Below, piece by piece: positions 43,629 through 53,143 of a stretch of DNA of 64,000 bases. Within the stretch, counting starts at the first letter, position 1, and each line of letters starts with the position of its first letter. A program made the translations under genes and the position numbers. The notes below the pieces were generated by a model that saw only the letters and a program-made list of their open reading frames with translations, made no database searches and was not told the origin of the DNA. The DNA comes from Pseudomonas songnenensis (lineage in GTDB: Bacteria; Pseudomonadota; Gammaproteobacteria; Pseudomonadales; Pseudomonadaceae): NCBI RefSeq assembly GCF_003696315.1, contig NZ_RFFN01000001.1, positions 124,001 through 188,000 on the forward strand. The letters are read 5' to 3'.

Positions 43629-44594
43629 TTACAACCAGCCGCGTTCCTTGTAGTAACGCTCGGCGCCTTCATGCAGAGGCGCGCTCAGACCGACTTCGAT
43701 CATCTCTTCCGGCTTCAGGTCCTTGAACGCCGGGTGCAGACGCTGGAAGCGCTCGATGTTCTCGAACACCGATTTGACCAGCTGGTAGACCACTTCGGCA
43801 TCGACCTTGGAGGTGGTGGAGAGCACGGCCTTGCCGCCGATGGACTGAGTCGCCTGGTCGTTGCCCTTGTACAGACCGCCCGGGATCTCGGCCTTGGTGT
43901 AATAGCTCTTCTCTTCCAGCAGCTTGTCGATCTCAGGACCGGTAATCGGCACCAGCACCGCATCGGTGGTGGTGGTCGCTTCCTGGATCGCGCCATTGGG
44001 GTGGCCTACGAAGTAGGTCATGGCATCGATGTTGTTGTCGCCCAGCGCGCTGGCCTGTTCGGCCGGCTTCAGCTCGGCGGCCAGGGAGAACACCGATTGA
44101 TCCCAGCCCTTGACCTTCATGATCTCTTCGAGGGTGTCGCGCTGGCCGGAACCAGGGTTGCCGATGTTGACGCGCTTGCCCTTGAGGTCGTCGAGGCCCT
44201 TGATGTTGGCGCTGCGGCGGGCGAGTACGGTGAAAACCTCGCTCTGCAGGGAGAACACTGCACGGATGTCGTCCATTTTCCCTTCTTTCTCGAAGGGGGC
44301 GACGCCTTCCATTGCCTTGTACTGGTGGTCGGATTGCATGATGCCGAAGTTGAATTCGCCACTGCGCAGGCCGTTGACGTTGGCTACGCCGCCGCCGCTG
44401 GCCGGGGCGTTGCACTTGATGTTTTCCGCATTGCGGTTGACGAAGCGGCAGATCGATTGCCCGGCAACGTAATAAACGCCGGTCTGGCCGCCAGTGCCGA
44501 TGGTGACGAACTTCTCTTGCGCCTGTACCACTCCGCTCAGGCCGGTTCCCGCCAGAGCAGCGGTAAAGATCCATGCCAAGGATTTGCCTTTCAT
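43629..44594 (-). CDS. TRAP transporter TAXI-family solute-binding protein
   Basis: A 321-residue periplasmic binding protein with a signal peptide (about 1-25, ending VVQAQ). The TAXI signature is clear: FVTIGTGGQTGVYYVAGQSI near the start, then RVNIGNPGSGQRDTLEEI. It hands substrate to the fused permease encoded downstream. TAXI ligands include glutamate and 2-oxoglutarate, but this one cannot be assigned. AAGGAG sits before the ATG with an A-rich stretch (AAAACAACCAAAAA) just upstream that is a near-match to the Hfq/Crc motif. Confidence 0.93.
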   Translation of the reverse strand: MKGKSLAWIFTAALAGTGLSGVVQAQEKFVTIGTGGQTGVYYVAGQSICRFVNRNAENIKCNAPASGGGVANVNGLRSGEFNFGIMQSDHQYKAMEGVAPFEKEGKMDDIRAVFSLQSEVFTVLARRSANIKGLDDLKGKRVNIGNPGSGQRDTLEEIMKVKGWDQSVFSLAAELKPAEQASALGDNNIDAMTYFVGHPNGAIQEATTTTDAVLVPITGPEIDKLLEEKSYYTKAEIPGGLYKGNDQATQSIGGKAVLSTTSKVDAEVVYQLVKSVFENIERFQRLHPAFKDLKPEEMIEVGLSAPLHEGAERYYKERGWL

Positions 44595-44909
44595 GGATGC
44601 ACTCCTTTTTGGTTGTTTTCGGATTCCCGGGCATCCCTTGTGAGTCTGCGCGGAATTTGAGTCTAGCAGGCGCCCGGCTCGGGAACAGCCCGGAGCTTTG
44701 GACCCGTCTCTCCGATCCGTTAGTTTCCGCGCCCACAGCTAGGACCGGATCGGCTGGCAGTGGTTGCGTGCGGCTGGCCGTATTTTGTTGTTCATAAGTT
44801 GTACATCATGCCTTTCTTGTATAGGATAAGTCCGTTCATGACTGGCTGAAGAAACCGACCAAAGGCGTAGGACTTCAGTCGCATTGTGGGGTTTCCTGGG
44901 TGATAGCAT

Positions 44910-45045
44910 CATGCCATCAGCCTTCAGGCATGAAGGCGTGCTGTCGGACAGGGCCAGGGGCCTGACGAACGAAGCGCCAACAGGGATCACCGCAGGAGGT
45001 GAGTCATTGCTGGCGCTTGTTTTGCGCCCCGTCGCATAAGAACAA
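44910..45045 (+). other. Structured leader region before the first chemoreceptor gene
   Basis: The 598-base gap 44595-45192 has no credible gene. It holds a CATGCC/GGCATG hairpin (44910-44932) and an 8-bp stem AAGCGCCA/TGGCGCTT (44972-45018) enclosing TCACC-GCAGGA-GGTGA (44987-45002), which puts GGA in a hexaloop, like RsmA/CsrA sites. An AAGAACAA Hfq/Crc-type motif lies at 45038-45045. These may be parts of a long leader or a separate small RNA. Confidence 0.4.
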
Positions 45046-45192
45046 AAACGATACACAGACCCGCTTGGCCGTCTACAGCAGGGAATCGTCGCAAGGCGCG
45101 CAACGCAAGGAACGCACGAAGCACCGTGGTGCATCGATCGAGACGTCCTCGGCGGAATAGAACAACCGTTCGCCTTGTTCACGAGACCCGCC

Positions 45193-46779
45193 ATGCGCAT
45201 GAATCTCCCGGTCACCGGCCGCGACGTTTCCTTCAGCGAGACCGCCAATATCCTCTCCACCACGGATCTCAACGGTGACATCACCTATGTGAATCCGGAT
45301 TTCATCAAGATCAGCGGCTTCGAAGAAAGCGAGCTGATAGGCCAGCACCACAACATCGTCCGGCATCCGGACATGCCCACCGAAGCCTTCGCCGATCTGT
45401 GGGGCAGCGTACGTGGCGGCAAGTCCTGGATGGGCATGGTGAAGAACCGCTGCAAGAACGGTGACCACTACTGGGTCAGTGCGTTCGTCACGCCGATCAG
45501 CCGCAATGGGCGGGTCATGGAGTACCAGTCGGTACGCACCAAGCCGCAACCGGCCCAGATCGCCGCCGCCGAGCAGTTGTATGCGCAGCTGCGCGACAAG
45601 CGCGCACCGGCCGCATTGCGCCGCAAGCCGCTGAGTGCCCGCAGCCGGGTCGCGTTGTTCGCCGCGTTGGGCGCAGCGCCATGCGTCGTCGCGGGCGGCC
45701 TGCTGGGCGGCGCTGGCTTTGCCATCGCCCTGGCTACCGCAGCGGTAGCCGCCTTGGGTGCCGGCGGCTTGGCCTACCTGGCACTGGCGCCCTTGCAGCA
45801 ACTCGCCGAGCAGGCACGTCAGATTGGCGACAACCCGGTGGGTCAGTTGATCTACGCCGGCCGGCGTGACGAGTACGGCCAGATCGCCTTCGCCATGAAA
45901 ATGCTGGAAACCGAGGCCGGCGCCATGGTCGGCCGGATCGGCGATGCCTCCCGCCAGCTCAGCCAGCATGCTCATGAACTGCTCGGTGCAATGGAAAGCA
46001 GCACGCAAAGCGCGTCCCGCCAGCAGAGCGAAACCGATCAGGTGGCTACGGCGATCAACCAGATGGCCGCCAGCGTGCAGGAAGTGGCGAACAACGCCCA
46101 GCGCACCGCCGAAGCTGCCAGTCGTGCAGATAGCGAAACCGCAACCGGCACCGAGGTGGTCAATCGCACGGGGGCCGCCATCGGCCAGCTGGCCCAGGAT
46201 ATCCAGCAGGCAGGTGATGTGATTCATGAACTGGAAGCGCACAGCAACGACATTACCAAGGTGCTGGACGTCATCCGTGGCATTGCCGAGCAGACCAACC
46301 TGCTGGCGCTCAACGCAGCCATCGAAGCTGCGCGTGCCGGGGAGCAGGGGCGAGGTTTTGCGGTGGTTGCCGATGAGGTGCGCAGCCTGGCTTCGCGCAC
46401 CCAGCAATCGACCCAGGAAATCAACAGCATGATCGGCGCGCTGCAGGGCGGGGCGCGTCAGGCGGTGGAGGTCATGCAGCGCAGCCGCGAGCAGGCGATG
46501 CAGAGTGTCGAGCACGCCGCCCAGGCGGCGCGCTCGCTGCAAGGCATCAATAGCCGCGTCAATGAGATCAGTGAAATGAGCCAGCAGATCGCCGCGGCGG
46601 TCGAGCAGCAGAGCGCGGTCAGCGAGAACATCAATCAGAACATCGTGAGTATCCGTGGCGGTTCCGATCATCACGTCGCCAACGGCCTGCGCAGCCGCCA
46701 CAGTGCCTCCGGTGTCGCCGAACTGGCCAACAGCATGGAGGTGCTGGTGCAACAGTTCTGGACCCGCCGTCGCAGTTGA
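45193..46779 (+). CDS. Aer-like PAS-domain chemoreceptor
   Basis: A 528-residue methyl-accepting chemotaxis protein. An N-terminal PAS domain (about 12-115; [47 protein letters not shown]) resembles the FAD-binding PAS of the redox sensor Aer. A hydrophobic hairpin (about 154-201) anchors it without a periplasmic domain; a HAMP-like linker and signalling helix pair follow, with tip [20 protein letters not shown]. No C-terminal CheR/CheB pentapeptide is seen. The ATG at 45193 matches the paralogue start. Sensing of redox state is inferred. Confidence 0.92.
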   Translation: MRMNLPVTGRDVSFSETANILSTTDLNGDITYVNPDFIKISGFEESELIGQHHNIVRHPDMPTEAFADLWGSVRGGKSWMGMVKNRCKNGDHYWVSAFVTPISRNGRVMEYQSVRTKPQPAQIAAAEQLYAQLRDKRAPAALRRKPLSARSRVALFAALGAAPCVVAGGLLGGAGFAIALATAAVAALGAGGLAYLALAPLQQLAEQARQIGDNPVGQLIYAGRRDEYGQIAFAMKMLETEAGAMVGRIGDASRQLSQHAHELLGAMESSTQSASRQQSETDQVATAINQMAASVQEVANNAQRTAEAASRADSETATGTEVVNRTGAAIGQLAQDIQQAGDVIHELEAHSNDITKVLDVIRGIAEQTNLLALNAAIEAARAGEQGRGFAVVADEVRSLASRTQQSTQEINSMIGALQGGARQAVEVMQRSREQAMQSVEHAAQAARSLQGINSRVNEISEMSQQIAAAVEQQSAVSENINQNIVSIRGGSDHHVANGLRSRHSASGVAELANSMEVLVQQFWTRRRS

Positions 46780-46882
46780 GGGGTACCGCCGTGCGCCGCA
46801 ACGGTGCATCGGCAGAGCTACCGTTGTATGCCTGAATCGACAGGCTTGTTCCGGCGATCAGGCGTAGGCAAAATGCTACCAG

Positions 46883-46990
46883 TTTCGCATTTTGCGAAAG
46901 TTGCTTTACCGCTCAGGACAACCGGACCTGATAGCTAAGGCGCCCGCCGTGACACCCCGCCAGGGATGTACGCCGGGCGTCTTTTTTTTT
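46883..46990 (+). terminator. Hairpin and strong intrinsic terminator after the first chemoreceptor
   Basis: TTTCGC/GCGAAA (46883-46899) is followed by a long stem, GGCGCCCG-CCGT (46939-46950) with ACGCCGGGCGTC (about 46970-46981), one mismatch, then nine T residues (46982-46990). The terminator lies about 160 bases after the receptor stop, so 46800-46990 could also encode a small RNA ending here. No promoter was confirmed. Confidence 0.75.
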
Positions 46991-47063
46991 GGCTTGAAAA
47001 TCGGCCGGTTCGGACTGACGGAACCGGCACCCAACCTGCATATGAGTGCACGAAGAAGAACCA

Positions 47064-47228
47064 ATGCTGAGCGAACAAACCTTGCGCGATGCCCTGGAAG
47101 AAACCATCCAGGTACTGGAGCGTACCCGCCGTTCGTTCAAGTCGCGGGAGCTCGGCCAGTTGCGCCGACGCCTGATCGATCTGCTTGAACAACTGGAAAC
47201 CGATGCGGGGGAAAAAGAGGAGGACTGA
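47064..47228 (+). CDS. Small helical protein between the chemoreceptors, unknown function
   Basis: A 54-residue highly charged, all-helical protein (MLSEQTLRDALEETIQVLER onward, ending AGEKEED). A GTG at 47046 would add six residues; neither start has a strong ribosome binding site (AAGAAGAA precedes the ATG). It may form a helical hairpin or coiled coil. It lies between a terminator and the second receptor gene, 120 bases upstream of the latter. Its codon use fits a real gene. The family is not recognised. Confidence 0.6.
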   Translation: MLSEQTLRDALEETIQVLERTRRSFKSRELGQLRRRLIDLLEQLETDAGEKEED

Positions 47229-47348
47229 GCACCGATTCGTCACACCACTGTTACAGGATGCTGATCGCATTCTTCGAGAGCGCCGCCACCAGAAGCGGCG
47301 CCAGTCCTGCCTTGCGTATTCAGACCCATTTCCAAGGAAGATCTGTCT

Positions 47349-48929
47349 ATGCGTCTCAACCAACCGGTCAGCGGCCGCGAAGTCGTCGTCGGTGAAACCG
47401 CGAATATCCTCTCCACCACTGACCTGAAGGGCACAATCACCTACGCCAACCCCGATTTCGTCGCGATATCCGGCTTCAGCGAAGATGAACTGCTTGGCCA
47501 GCCGCACAACATCGTGCGTCATCCGGACATGCCCGAAGCGGCCTTTGCCGATCTCTGGCAAACGCTGCAGGCGAACCGCTCGTGGATGGGGATGGTGAAA
47601 AACCGCTGCAAGAACGGCGATCACTACTGGGTGAGTGCCTTTGCCACGCCGGTCAGCCGTGACGGCAAGGTCAAGGAATATCAGTCGGTACGCACCCGTC
47701 CGCAGTCCGAGCAGATTCGTGCGGCGGAGGCGCTTTACGCTCAGCTGCGTGACGGCCGCGGCATGCCGAGACTACGCGGCACGGTTGATCTGCGCGAACG
47801 GGTGGCGCTGCTCGCCGCCGCTGGCGCTGCCGGCGGGGTGGTCGTGGGCACCGTGCTGGCTGCGTCGCCAATCGCAGCAACGCTGGCAGGGCTTGCGCTT
47901 GGTGGCGCGGTCGCCGTGGCGGTAGGCATGACCCTGTTACCGCTGTCGCGCCTGGCGCGGCAGGCACGGCAAGTCGGCGACAACCCGGTCAGCCAGCTGA
48001 TCTATACCGGACGCAAGGACGAAATCGGCCAGATCGAATTCGCCATGAAGATGCTGGAAACCGAGGCGGGTGCGATGGTCGGACGCATCGCCGACAGTAG
48101 CCGGCAGCTCAGCGACCACGCCCGTGACCTGCTTGGCGCCATGCATGGCAGTACCCAGAGCGCTGCGCGTCAGCACCAGGAGACTGATCTGATCGCCACC
48201 GCCATCCAGCAGATGAGCGCCAGCGTGCAGGAGGTTGCGCTGAATGCGCAGCGCACCGCCGAAGTGGCTGCGCGAGCCGACAGCGAAGCGGCCAGGGGGC
48301 GTGAGGTGGTCGGCCGCACCGGCAGCAGCATCATCCGCCTGGCCAGTGATATCCAGCAGGCCGCTGAGGTCATCCACCAGCTGGAAAACCACAGCCAGGA
48401 AATCAGCCGGGTACTCGAGGTGATCCACGGCATCGCCGAGCAGACCAATCTGCTGGCGCTCAACGCTGCCATCGAAGCGGCACGAGCCGGCGAACAGGGC
48501 CGAGGCTTTGCCGTTGTCGCCGACGAAGTGCGCCAGCTGGCGTCACGCACATCCCTGGCGACTACCGACATCCAGCGGATGATCGGCTCGTTGCAGACTG
48601 GCGCCCGCGAAGCCGTAGACGTCATGCAGCGCAGCCGGGAGCAGGCAGAGCACAGTGTCAGCCATGCTGATCAGGCCGAGCATTCGCTCAGCGGGATCAA
48701 CAGCCGGGTCAACGAGATCTGTGCGATGAGCAGCCAGATCGCCGCGGCCGTCGACCAGCAGAGCTCGGCCAGTGAGGAGATCAGTCAGAGCATTGTCAGT
48801 ATCCGCGGCAGCTCCGACGACCATGTCGCCAGCGGGCTGCACAGCCAGCGCAATGCAACCGGCGTTGCCCTGCTGGCCGATGGCATGCTTGAGCTGGTGC
48901 AGCAGTTCTGGGCCAGGCGACGGGGCTGA
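47349..48929 (+). CDS. Aer-like PAS-domain chemoreceptor, paralogue
   Basis: A 526-residue receptor with the same plan as that at 45193: PAS (about 12-115; [33 protein letters not shown]), membrane hairpin (about 154-200), HAMP-like segment and signalling domain with [20 protein letters not shown]. The C-terminal end is FWARRRG, with no adaptation pentapeptide. Signalling helices and PAS core are highly conserved between the two, while the membrane segment and the linker after PAS differ more. The pair probably arose by duplication and could sense different redox ranges. The ATG follows a weak AAGGAAGA site. Confidence 0.92.
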   Translation: MRLNQPVSGREVVVGETANILSTTDLKGTITYANPDFVAISGFSEDELLGQPHNIVRHPDMPEAAFADLWQTLQANRSWMGMVKNRCKNGDHYWVSAFATPVSRDGKVKEYQSVRTRPQSEQIRAAEALYAQLRDGRGMPRLRGTVDLRERVALLAAAGAAGGVVVGTVLAASPIAATLAGLALGGAVAVAVGMTLLPLSRLARQARQVGDNPVSQLIYTGRKDEIGQIEFAMKMLETEAGAMVGRIADSSRQLSDHARDLLGAMHGSTQSAARQHQETDLIATAIQQMSASVQEVALNAQRTAEVAARADSEAARGREVVGRTGSSIIRLASDIQQAAEVIHQLENHSQEISRVLEVIHGIAEQTNLLALNAAIEAARAGEQGRGFAVVADEVRQLASRTSLATTDIQRMIGSLQTGAREAVDVMQRSREQAEHSVSHADQAEHSLSGINSRVNEICAMSSQIAAAVDQQSSASEEISQSIVSIRGSSDDHVASGLHSQRNATGVALLADGMLELVQQFWARRRG

Positions 48930-49062
48930 AGGAAGCAGTCTGTCGCCCGGGCAGGACAGCTTGATGGCCAGGTGGCATCATGCGCGTGTCGGTGCTTAGA
49001 TAATGGCGCCGGTTTGCTGGCAGTTTGCCGGCAGTTCCAGCGCCACCGAGGCACGCCCGCGC

Positions 49063-50985
49063 ATGATCCGCATCTTCTTGCTGTTGATAGTCTGCCTGAC
49101 TACGTTGCCGTGGACCGCCCTAGTGATGGCGGCCGCGCAGGCGCCGGTGCTGCAGACGCGCACCGAAGCGCCGCCGCAGGTCGGCGTGGTGGAGTATCTG
49201 CTTGGCGAGCCCACAGCGGATTTCGTCGATATAGCCGCTGCAGATCGGCAGTGGCAGATACTGACCAAGCCCAACCTCGGCAAGCAGCGCGAGGGTGCAT
49301 GGCTGCGCTTCACCCTGCACAACCATGGCGATGACGCCGAGCGCTGGTACCTGCTGCTGAAGTGGCCGGTGGTCGATCGCGTCGCGGTACGTCTGCATTA
49401 CCCGCAGAGCGAGCGCTGGGGTACGGCGATGCTCGCCGGCGATGCGCTGGCATTGAGCGTGCGTCCGCTGGCCGATCATCACTTCGTCTATCCGCTCGAG
49501 CTACCTCCGGGTGAGCCGGTGGTGGTCTACATGCAGGTGCAGGCCAGAGAAATCCTGGCGCTGCCGCTGGAGCTGATCGACGAGAAGCAGCTGATCGAAG
49601 GCAAGTTGCGCGATGTCACCCTGGTCAGCCTGTTCTTCGGCGGCATCCTGGTGATCGTGTTGTACAACTGCAGCCTGCTGATCTTCACCCGTGATCGCAG
49701 CTATTTTCTCTACGTGCTCTACCTGCTGAGCGCCGTGTTCTACGTGCTGACCATCACCGGCTTCGGTCAGCTCTACCTGTGGCCGGAAATACCCGAGCTG
49801 TCGGCGCGCTTCTACGGACTTTCCGCGGCGTTGTGCTTTTTCACACCGATGCTCTTCGCCCTGCGCTTTCTCGGCATTCGACGCTACGGCGGCTGGGTCT
49901 GGACGGTGTCCATCACGCTGACCTGCTACTGGGGGCTGGTCACCCTGACAATCCTGCTGGCGCCGCTGCTGGCGCGCTACCTGTTCATGGAACACGTCGC
50001 GCTGCTGCATTGCGTGCTGACCATGGCGGTGACGCTCAATCTGTGGGCGCGCGGTAACCCGTCGGCGCGGCTGTTCAGCATCGCCTGGAGCACCTTGCTG
50101 GCGTTCACGGTGATCAACCTGCTGGCACTCAACGGCACCCTGCCGCTCAATGCCTGGACGCTGAATGGCCAGCTGATCGGCATGTTCACCGAATTCGTCC
50201 TGCTCTCCATGGCGCTGGCCGAGCGTATCAACGTTGAGCGCAATCGACGTATCGCCGCGCAGCAGCTGGCCCTGCAGGCCTCGGAGTCGCTTGCCGAAGA
50301 ACGCGCCCTGCATCTGCAGGCCAAGCAGGCGGCGCTGGACTTCCAGTTGCACACCAACGAGTTGCTCGAGGCGCGGGTCTTTGAGCGCACTCGAGCGCTG
50401 GAGGAGGTGAGGCAGGGGCTGGAGGCCGCCAATGCCGAACTGATGCGCCTGAGCACTACCGACGCGCTGACGCAACTGGCCAACCGCCGGCGTTTCGATC
50501 GCCTGCTGGACGAGGAAATTCGCCGCGCCAGACGCAGCGGCAGCCCGCTGTCGGTACTGCTTGCCGATATCGATCACTTCAAGCGGGTCAACGACAGCTA
50601 TGGGCATCCTTTCGGTGACGAGTGCCTGCGCCAGGTGGCGGCGGTGCTCGCGGCGCATTGCCAGCGTGCCGGTGACGTGGCGGCGCGTTATGGCGGGGAG
50701 GAGTTCGTCGTGTTGCTGCCGGGGCTTGACGCCGAGCAGGCCTTCGCCCTGGCGGAGTCGATCCGCTGCACGATCGCGAACCTGCAGCTGCAGCATGGCG
50801 ACCAGCCGGTGGCGCTGACCATCAGCCTCGGCGTCGCCACGCTGACACCTGCGCTCGTCGCGCCAGCCGAGCTGCTGGCAGCGGCGGATTCGGCCCTCTA
50901 TCAAGCCAAGAATGGCGGCCGCAATCAGGTGGTCTTGGCCTGTGGAATCAACGCTGGCGAGCAGGCTCGGGTCCTCAACGCGTGA
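49063..50985 (+). CDS. 7TMR-DISM diguanylate cyclase
   Basis: A 640-residue membrane protein expected to make cyclic di-GMP in response to an outside signal. Order: signal segment (about 1-24), periplasmic 7TMR-DISMED2 beta-domain (about 30-175; WLRFTLHNHGDDAERWYLLL), seven helices (about 185-375), coiled coil (about 380-455), GGDEF (about 465-630). The active site is RYGGEEF with inhibitory RAGD five residues upstream, so catalysis and product inhibition both look intact. The frame opens at 49003, but the signal peptide favours the ATG at 49063. The ligand may be a sugar or other carbohydrate-like molecule. Confidence 0.92.
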   Translation: MIRIFLLLIVCLTTLPWTALVMAAAQAPVLQTRTEAPPQVGVVEYLLGEPTADFVDIAAADRQWQILTKPNLGKQREGAWLRFTLHNHGDDAERWYLLLKWPVVDRVAVRLHYPQSERWGTAMLAGDALALSVRPLADHHFVYPLELPPGEPVVVYMQVQAREILALPLELIDEKQLIEGKLRDVTLVSLFFGGILVIVLYNCSLLIFTRDRSYFLYVLYLLSAVFYVLTITGFGQLYLWPEIPELSARFYGLSAALCFFTPMLFALRFLGIRRYGGWVWTVSITLTCYWGLVTLTILLAPLLARYLFMEHVALLHCVLTMAVTLNLWARGNPSARLFSIAWSTLLAFTVINLLALNGTLPLNAWTLNGQLIGMFTEFVLLSMALAERINVERNRRIAAQQLALQASESLAEERALHLQAKQAALDFQLHTNELLEARVFERTRALEEVRQGLEAANAELMRLSTTDALTQLANRRRFDRLLDEEIRRARRSGSPLSVLLADIDHFKRVNDSYGHPFGDECLRQVAAVLAAHCQRAGDVAARYGGEEFVVLLPGLDAEQAFALAESIRCTIANLQLQHGDQPVALTISLGVATLTPALVAPAELLAAADSALYQAKNGGRNQVVLACGINAGEQARVLNA

Positions 50986-51097
50986 TCATTGTGAAACGCT
51001 CTCGCCCTCAGCCTTTCGCATGTCGATGGCTGGCGGCGTGCTTGAGCGCAATGAAAACAGGGAACGCCTAGCGCGCGCCTAAATACAAAAATTTACA

Positions 51098-51103
51098 TAC
51101 AAT
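51098..51103 (+). promoter_or_regulatory. Candidate -10 box of the second 7TMR-DISM cyclase
   Basis: TACAAT in an AT-rich patch (51080-51103) that stands out in a GC-rich window. It lies 109 bases before the ATG at 51212, suggesting that the second cyclase has its own promoter. No clear -35 box. Confidence 0.45.
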
Positions 51104-51211
51104 GGCTCGCCTCAAGCCCCGGTCACCCGCCGGAGCCGCGCCAACGTCGCCACGTCGTTCTGAAGCGCTCCCGTCTCGAATTCAGACGGTGCTCCCGGCC
51201 ATGAGAATTCG

Positions 51212-53131
51212 ATGCCTTTCAATGCGCTGCTGATCCTGTGCTTCATGCTGCTATTCGGCGCTACGCCGGGCCGGGCCGTGGCTGAGAACAGCGTATTAAT
51301 CGACAGTCGGCACGCGCCTGGGCTGCAGGTTGGGCAACCGGAGTACGCGCTTGGCCGGTTGGAGGCAGGCTTCGACCGGGCGCGCGGGGACGACTGGGGC
51401 TGGCAGCCAATGCATGTACCCAATCTGGGCCGCCCGCCAGCAGGGGCATGGGTACGATTCCCCGTGCACAACCTCCAGACGAACGCCAGCAGCTGGTATC
51501 TGGTGCTCAAGTGGCCCGTGCTCGACCGCGTTACGCTGCGCCTCTACTACCCGCAGCAGGAGCGATGGGGCGAGCCCATGGTCGCTGGCGATACGCTGGC
51601 GGTCAGTCAGCGACCGGTGGTCGATCACAACCTGGTCTTCCCGCTGCACCTGCAGCCCGGCGAGCAGGCGGTGGTCTATCTACAACTTGAGGCCAGCGAA
51701 CTGATGGTGCTGCCACTGGAACTGGTCGACGAGACGAGCTTCATCGAGGGCAAGGTGCTCGATACGGCGCTGTTCAGCCTGTTCTTCGGCGGCATGATCG
51801 TCATCGTGCTGTACAACCTGAGCCTGCTGATTTTCACCCGCGATCTCAGCTATCTGCTGTACGTGCTGTATCTGCTCAGCGCAATGTTCTACGTCGCCAC
51901 CATGAGCGGCTTCGGCCAGCTGGTGTTGTGGCCCGGCGCACCGCCCTTCTCGGCGCGCTTCTACACGCTTTCGGCGACCCTGTGTTTCCTAACTCCACTG
52001 CTTTTCGTCGTGCGGTTTCTGCAGGTTCGTCAGTACGGCGGCTGGGTCTGGCACGTCACCTGGGTGCTGGGCTGCTACTGGATAACGATGCTGTTGGCGG
52101 TGCTGCTGATTCCCCAACATGCGCACTGGTTGTTCATGGAGTACGTGGCGCTGCCCTATTGCCTGATCAGCCTGGCGGTGACGCTCACGTTGTGGGCCCG
52201 CGGCAATGTATCGGCGCGGCTGTTCAGCATCGCCTGGATAACCCTGCTGGGTTTCACCGTCATTCACCTCCTGGCGCTGTGGGGCTACATGCCGCTCAAT
52301 CGGCTGACGCTGCATGGCCAGCTGATAGGCATGTTCATCGAGTTCGTCCTGCTGTCGATGGCGCTTGCCGAACGGATCAACCTGGAGCGCAATCAGCGCA
52401 TCGCCGCCCAGCAGCTGGCGCTGGAGGCCTCGCGGAACCTGGCTGACGAGCGTGAGCAGCATCTGCAGGCCAAGCAGCAGGCACTGCTGATCCAGCAGCG
52501 CGCCAACGAGGAGCTGGAAAGCCGGGTGGTGGCGCGTACCAGGGCGCTCGAGGAGGTCCGTCACGGACTGGAGCTGGCGAATGCCGAGCTGCTCAGGCTG
52601 AGCTCCACCGATTCTCTGACTCACCTCGCCAATCGTCGCCAGTTCGATCAGCTGCTCGAAGACGAGGTCCGCCGCGGACGCCGCAACGGCGCACCGTTGA
52701 CAGTCCTGTTGGGCGACATCGATCACTTCAAGCGAATCAACGACACCTACGGCCATCCTTTCGGCGACGAATGCCTGCGCCGGGTCGCTGCGATACTCCA
52801 GCAGCATTGCCAGCGAGCCGGGGATCTCGCGGCGCGCTATGGTGGTGAGGAGTTCGTCATCACGCTGCCGGCAACCGGCGGGCCGCAGGCGGTGCTGCTG
52901 GCCGAGCGGATGCGGCGGGAGGTCGAGCGCCTGGAGCTCGACTGCGACGGCGAGCGCGTCAGCCTGACCATCAGTTTTGGCGTGGCGACGCTCGATCCGC
53001 AAGCCGCCGCGACGCCGCTGGAGTTGCTCGGTGCGGCAGACCGCGCGCTCTACGAGGCCAAGCGCAGCGGCCGCAACTGCGTTGTCGAGGCAGGCAAGTC
53101 CAGTCCGGATGGCGCAATCATTGTTGCCTGA
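51212..53131 (+). CDS. 7TMR-DISM diguanylate cyclase, paralogue
   Basis: A 639-residue paralogue of the cyclase at 49063 with the same domains: signal segment (about 1-22), periplasmic DISMED2 domain (WVRFPVHNLQTNASSWYLVL), seven helices, coiled coil and GGDEF. Active site RYGGEEF and inhibitory RAGD are intact. The membrane and cyclase regions are highly alike in the two; the first 60 mature residues are least alike, so ligand or partner specificity may differ. The 226-base gap before it holds its probable promoter. The convergent tctE gene ends 12 bases later. Confidence 0.92.
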   Translation: MPFNALLILCFMLLFGATPGRAVAENSVLIDSRHAPGLQVGQPEYALGRLEAGFDRARGDDWGWQPMHVPNLGRPPAGAWVRFPVHNLQTNASSWYLVLKWPVLDRVTLRLYYPQQERWGEPMVAGDTLAVSQRPVVDHNLVFPLHLQPGEQAVVYLQLEASELMVLPLELVDETSFIEGKVLDTALFSLFFGGMIVIVLYNLSLLIFTRDLSYLLYVLYLLSAMFYVATMSGFGQLVLWPGAPPFSARFYTLSATLCFLTPLLFVVRFLQVRQYGGWVWHVTWVLGCYWITMLLAVLLIPQHAHWLFMEYVALPYCLISLAVTLTLWARGNVSARLFSIAWITLLGFTVIHLLALWGYMPLNRLTLHGQLIGMFIEFVLLSMALAERINLERNQRIAAQQLALEASRNLADEREQHLQAKQQALLIQQRANEELESRVVARTRALEEVRHGLELANAELLRLSSTDSLTHLANRRQFDQLLEDEVRRGRRNGAPLTVLLGDIDHFKRINDTYGHPFGDECLRRVAAILQQHCQRAGDLAARYGGEEFVITLPATGGPQAVLLAERMRREVERLELDCDGERVSLTISFGVATLDPQAAATPLELLGAADRALYEAKRSGRNCVVEAGKSSPDGAIIVA

Positions 53132-53143
53132 GGTGCCGCCGCT

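Noticed and set aside
44595..45192. ANR/FNR site for the Aer-like receptor
   Set aside because: No TTGAT-N4-ATCAA-like sequence was found in this gap or before the second receptor.
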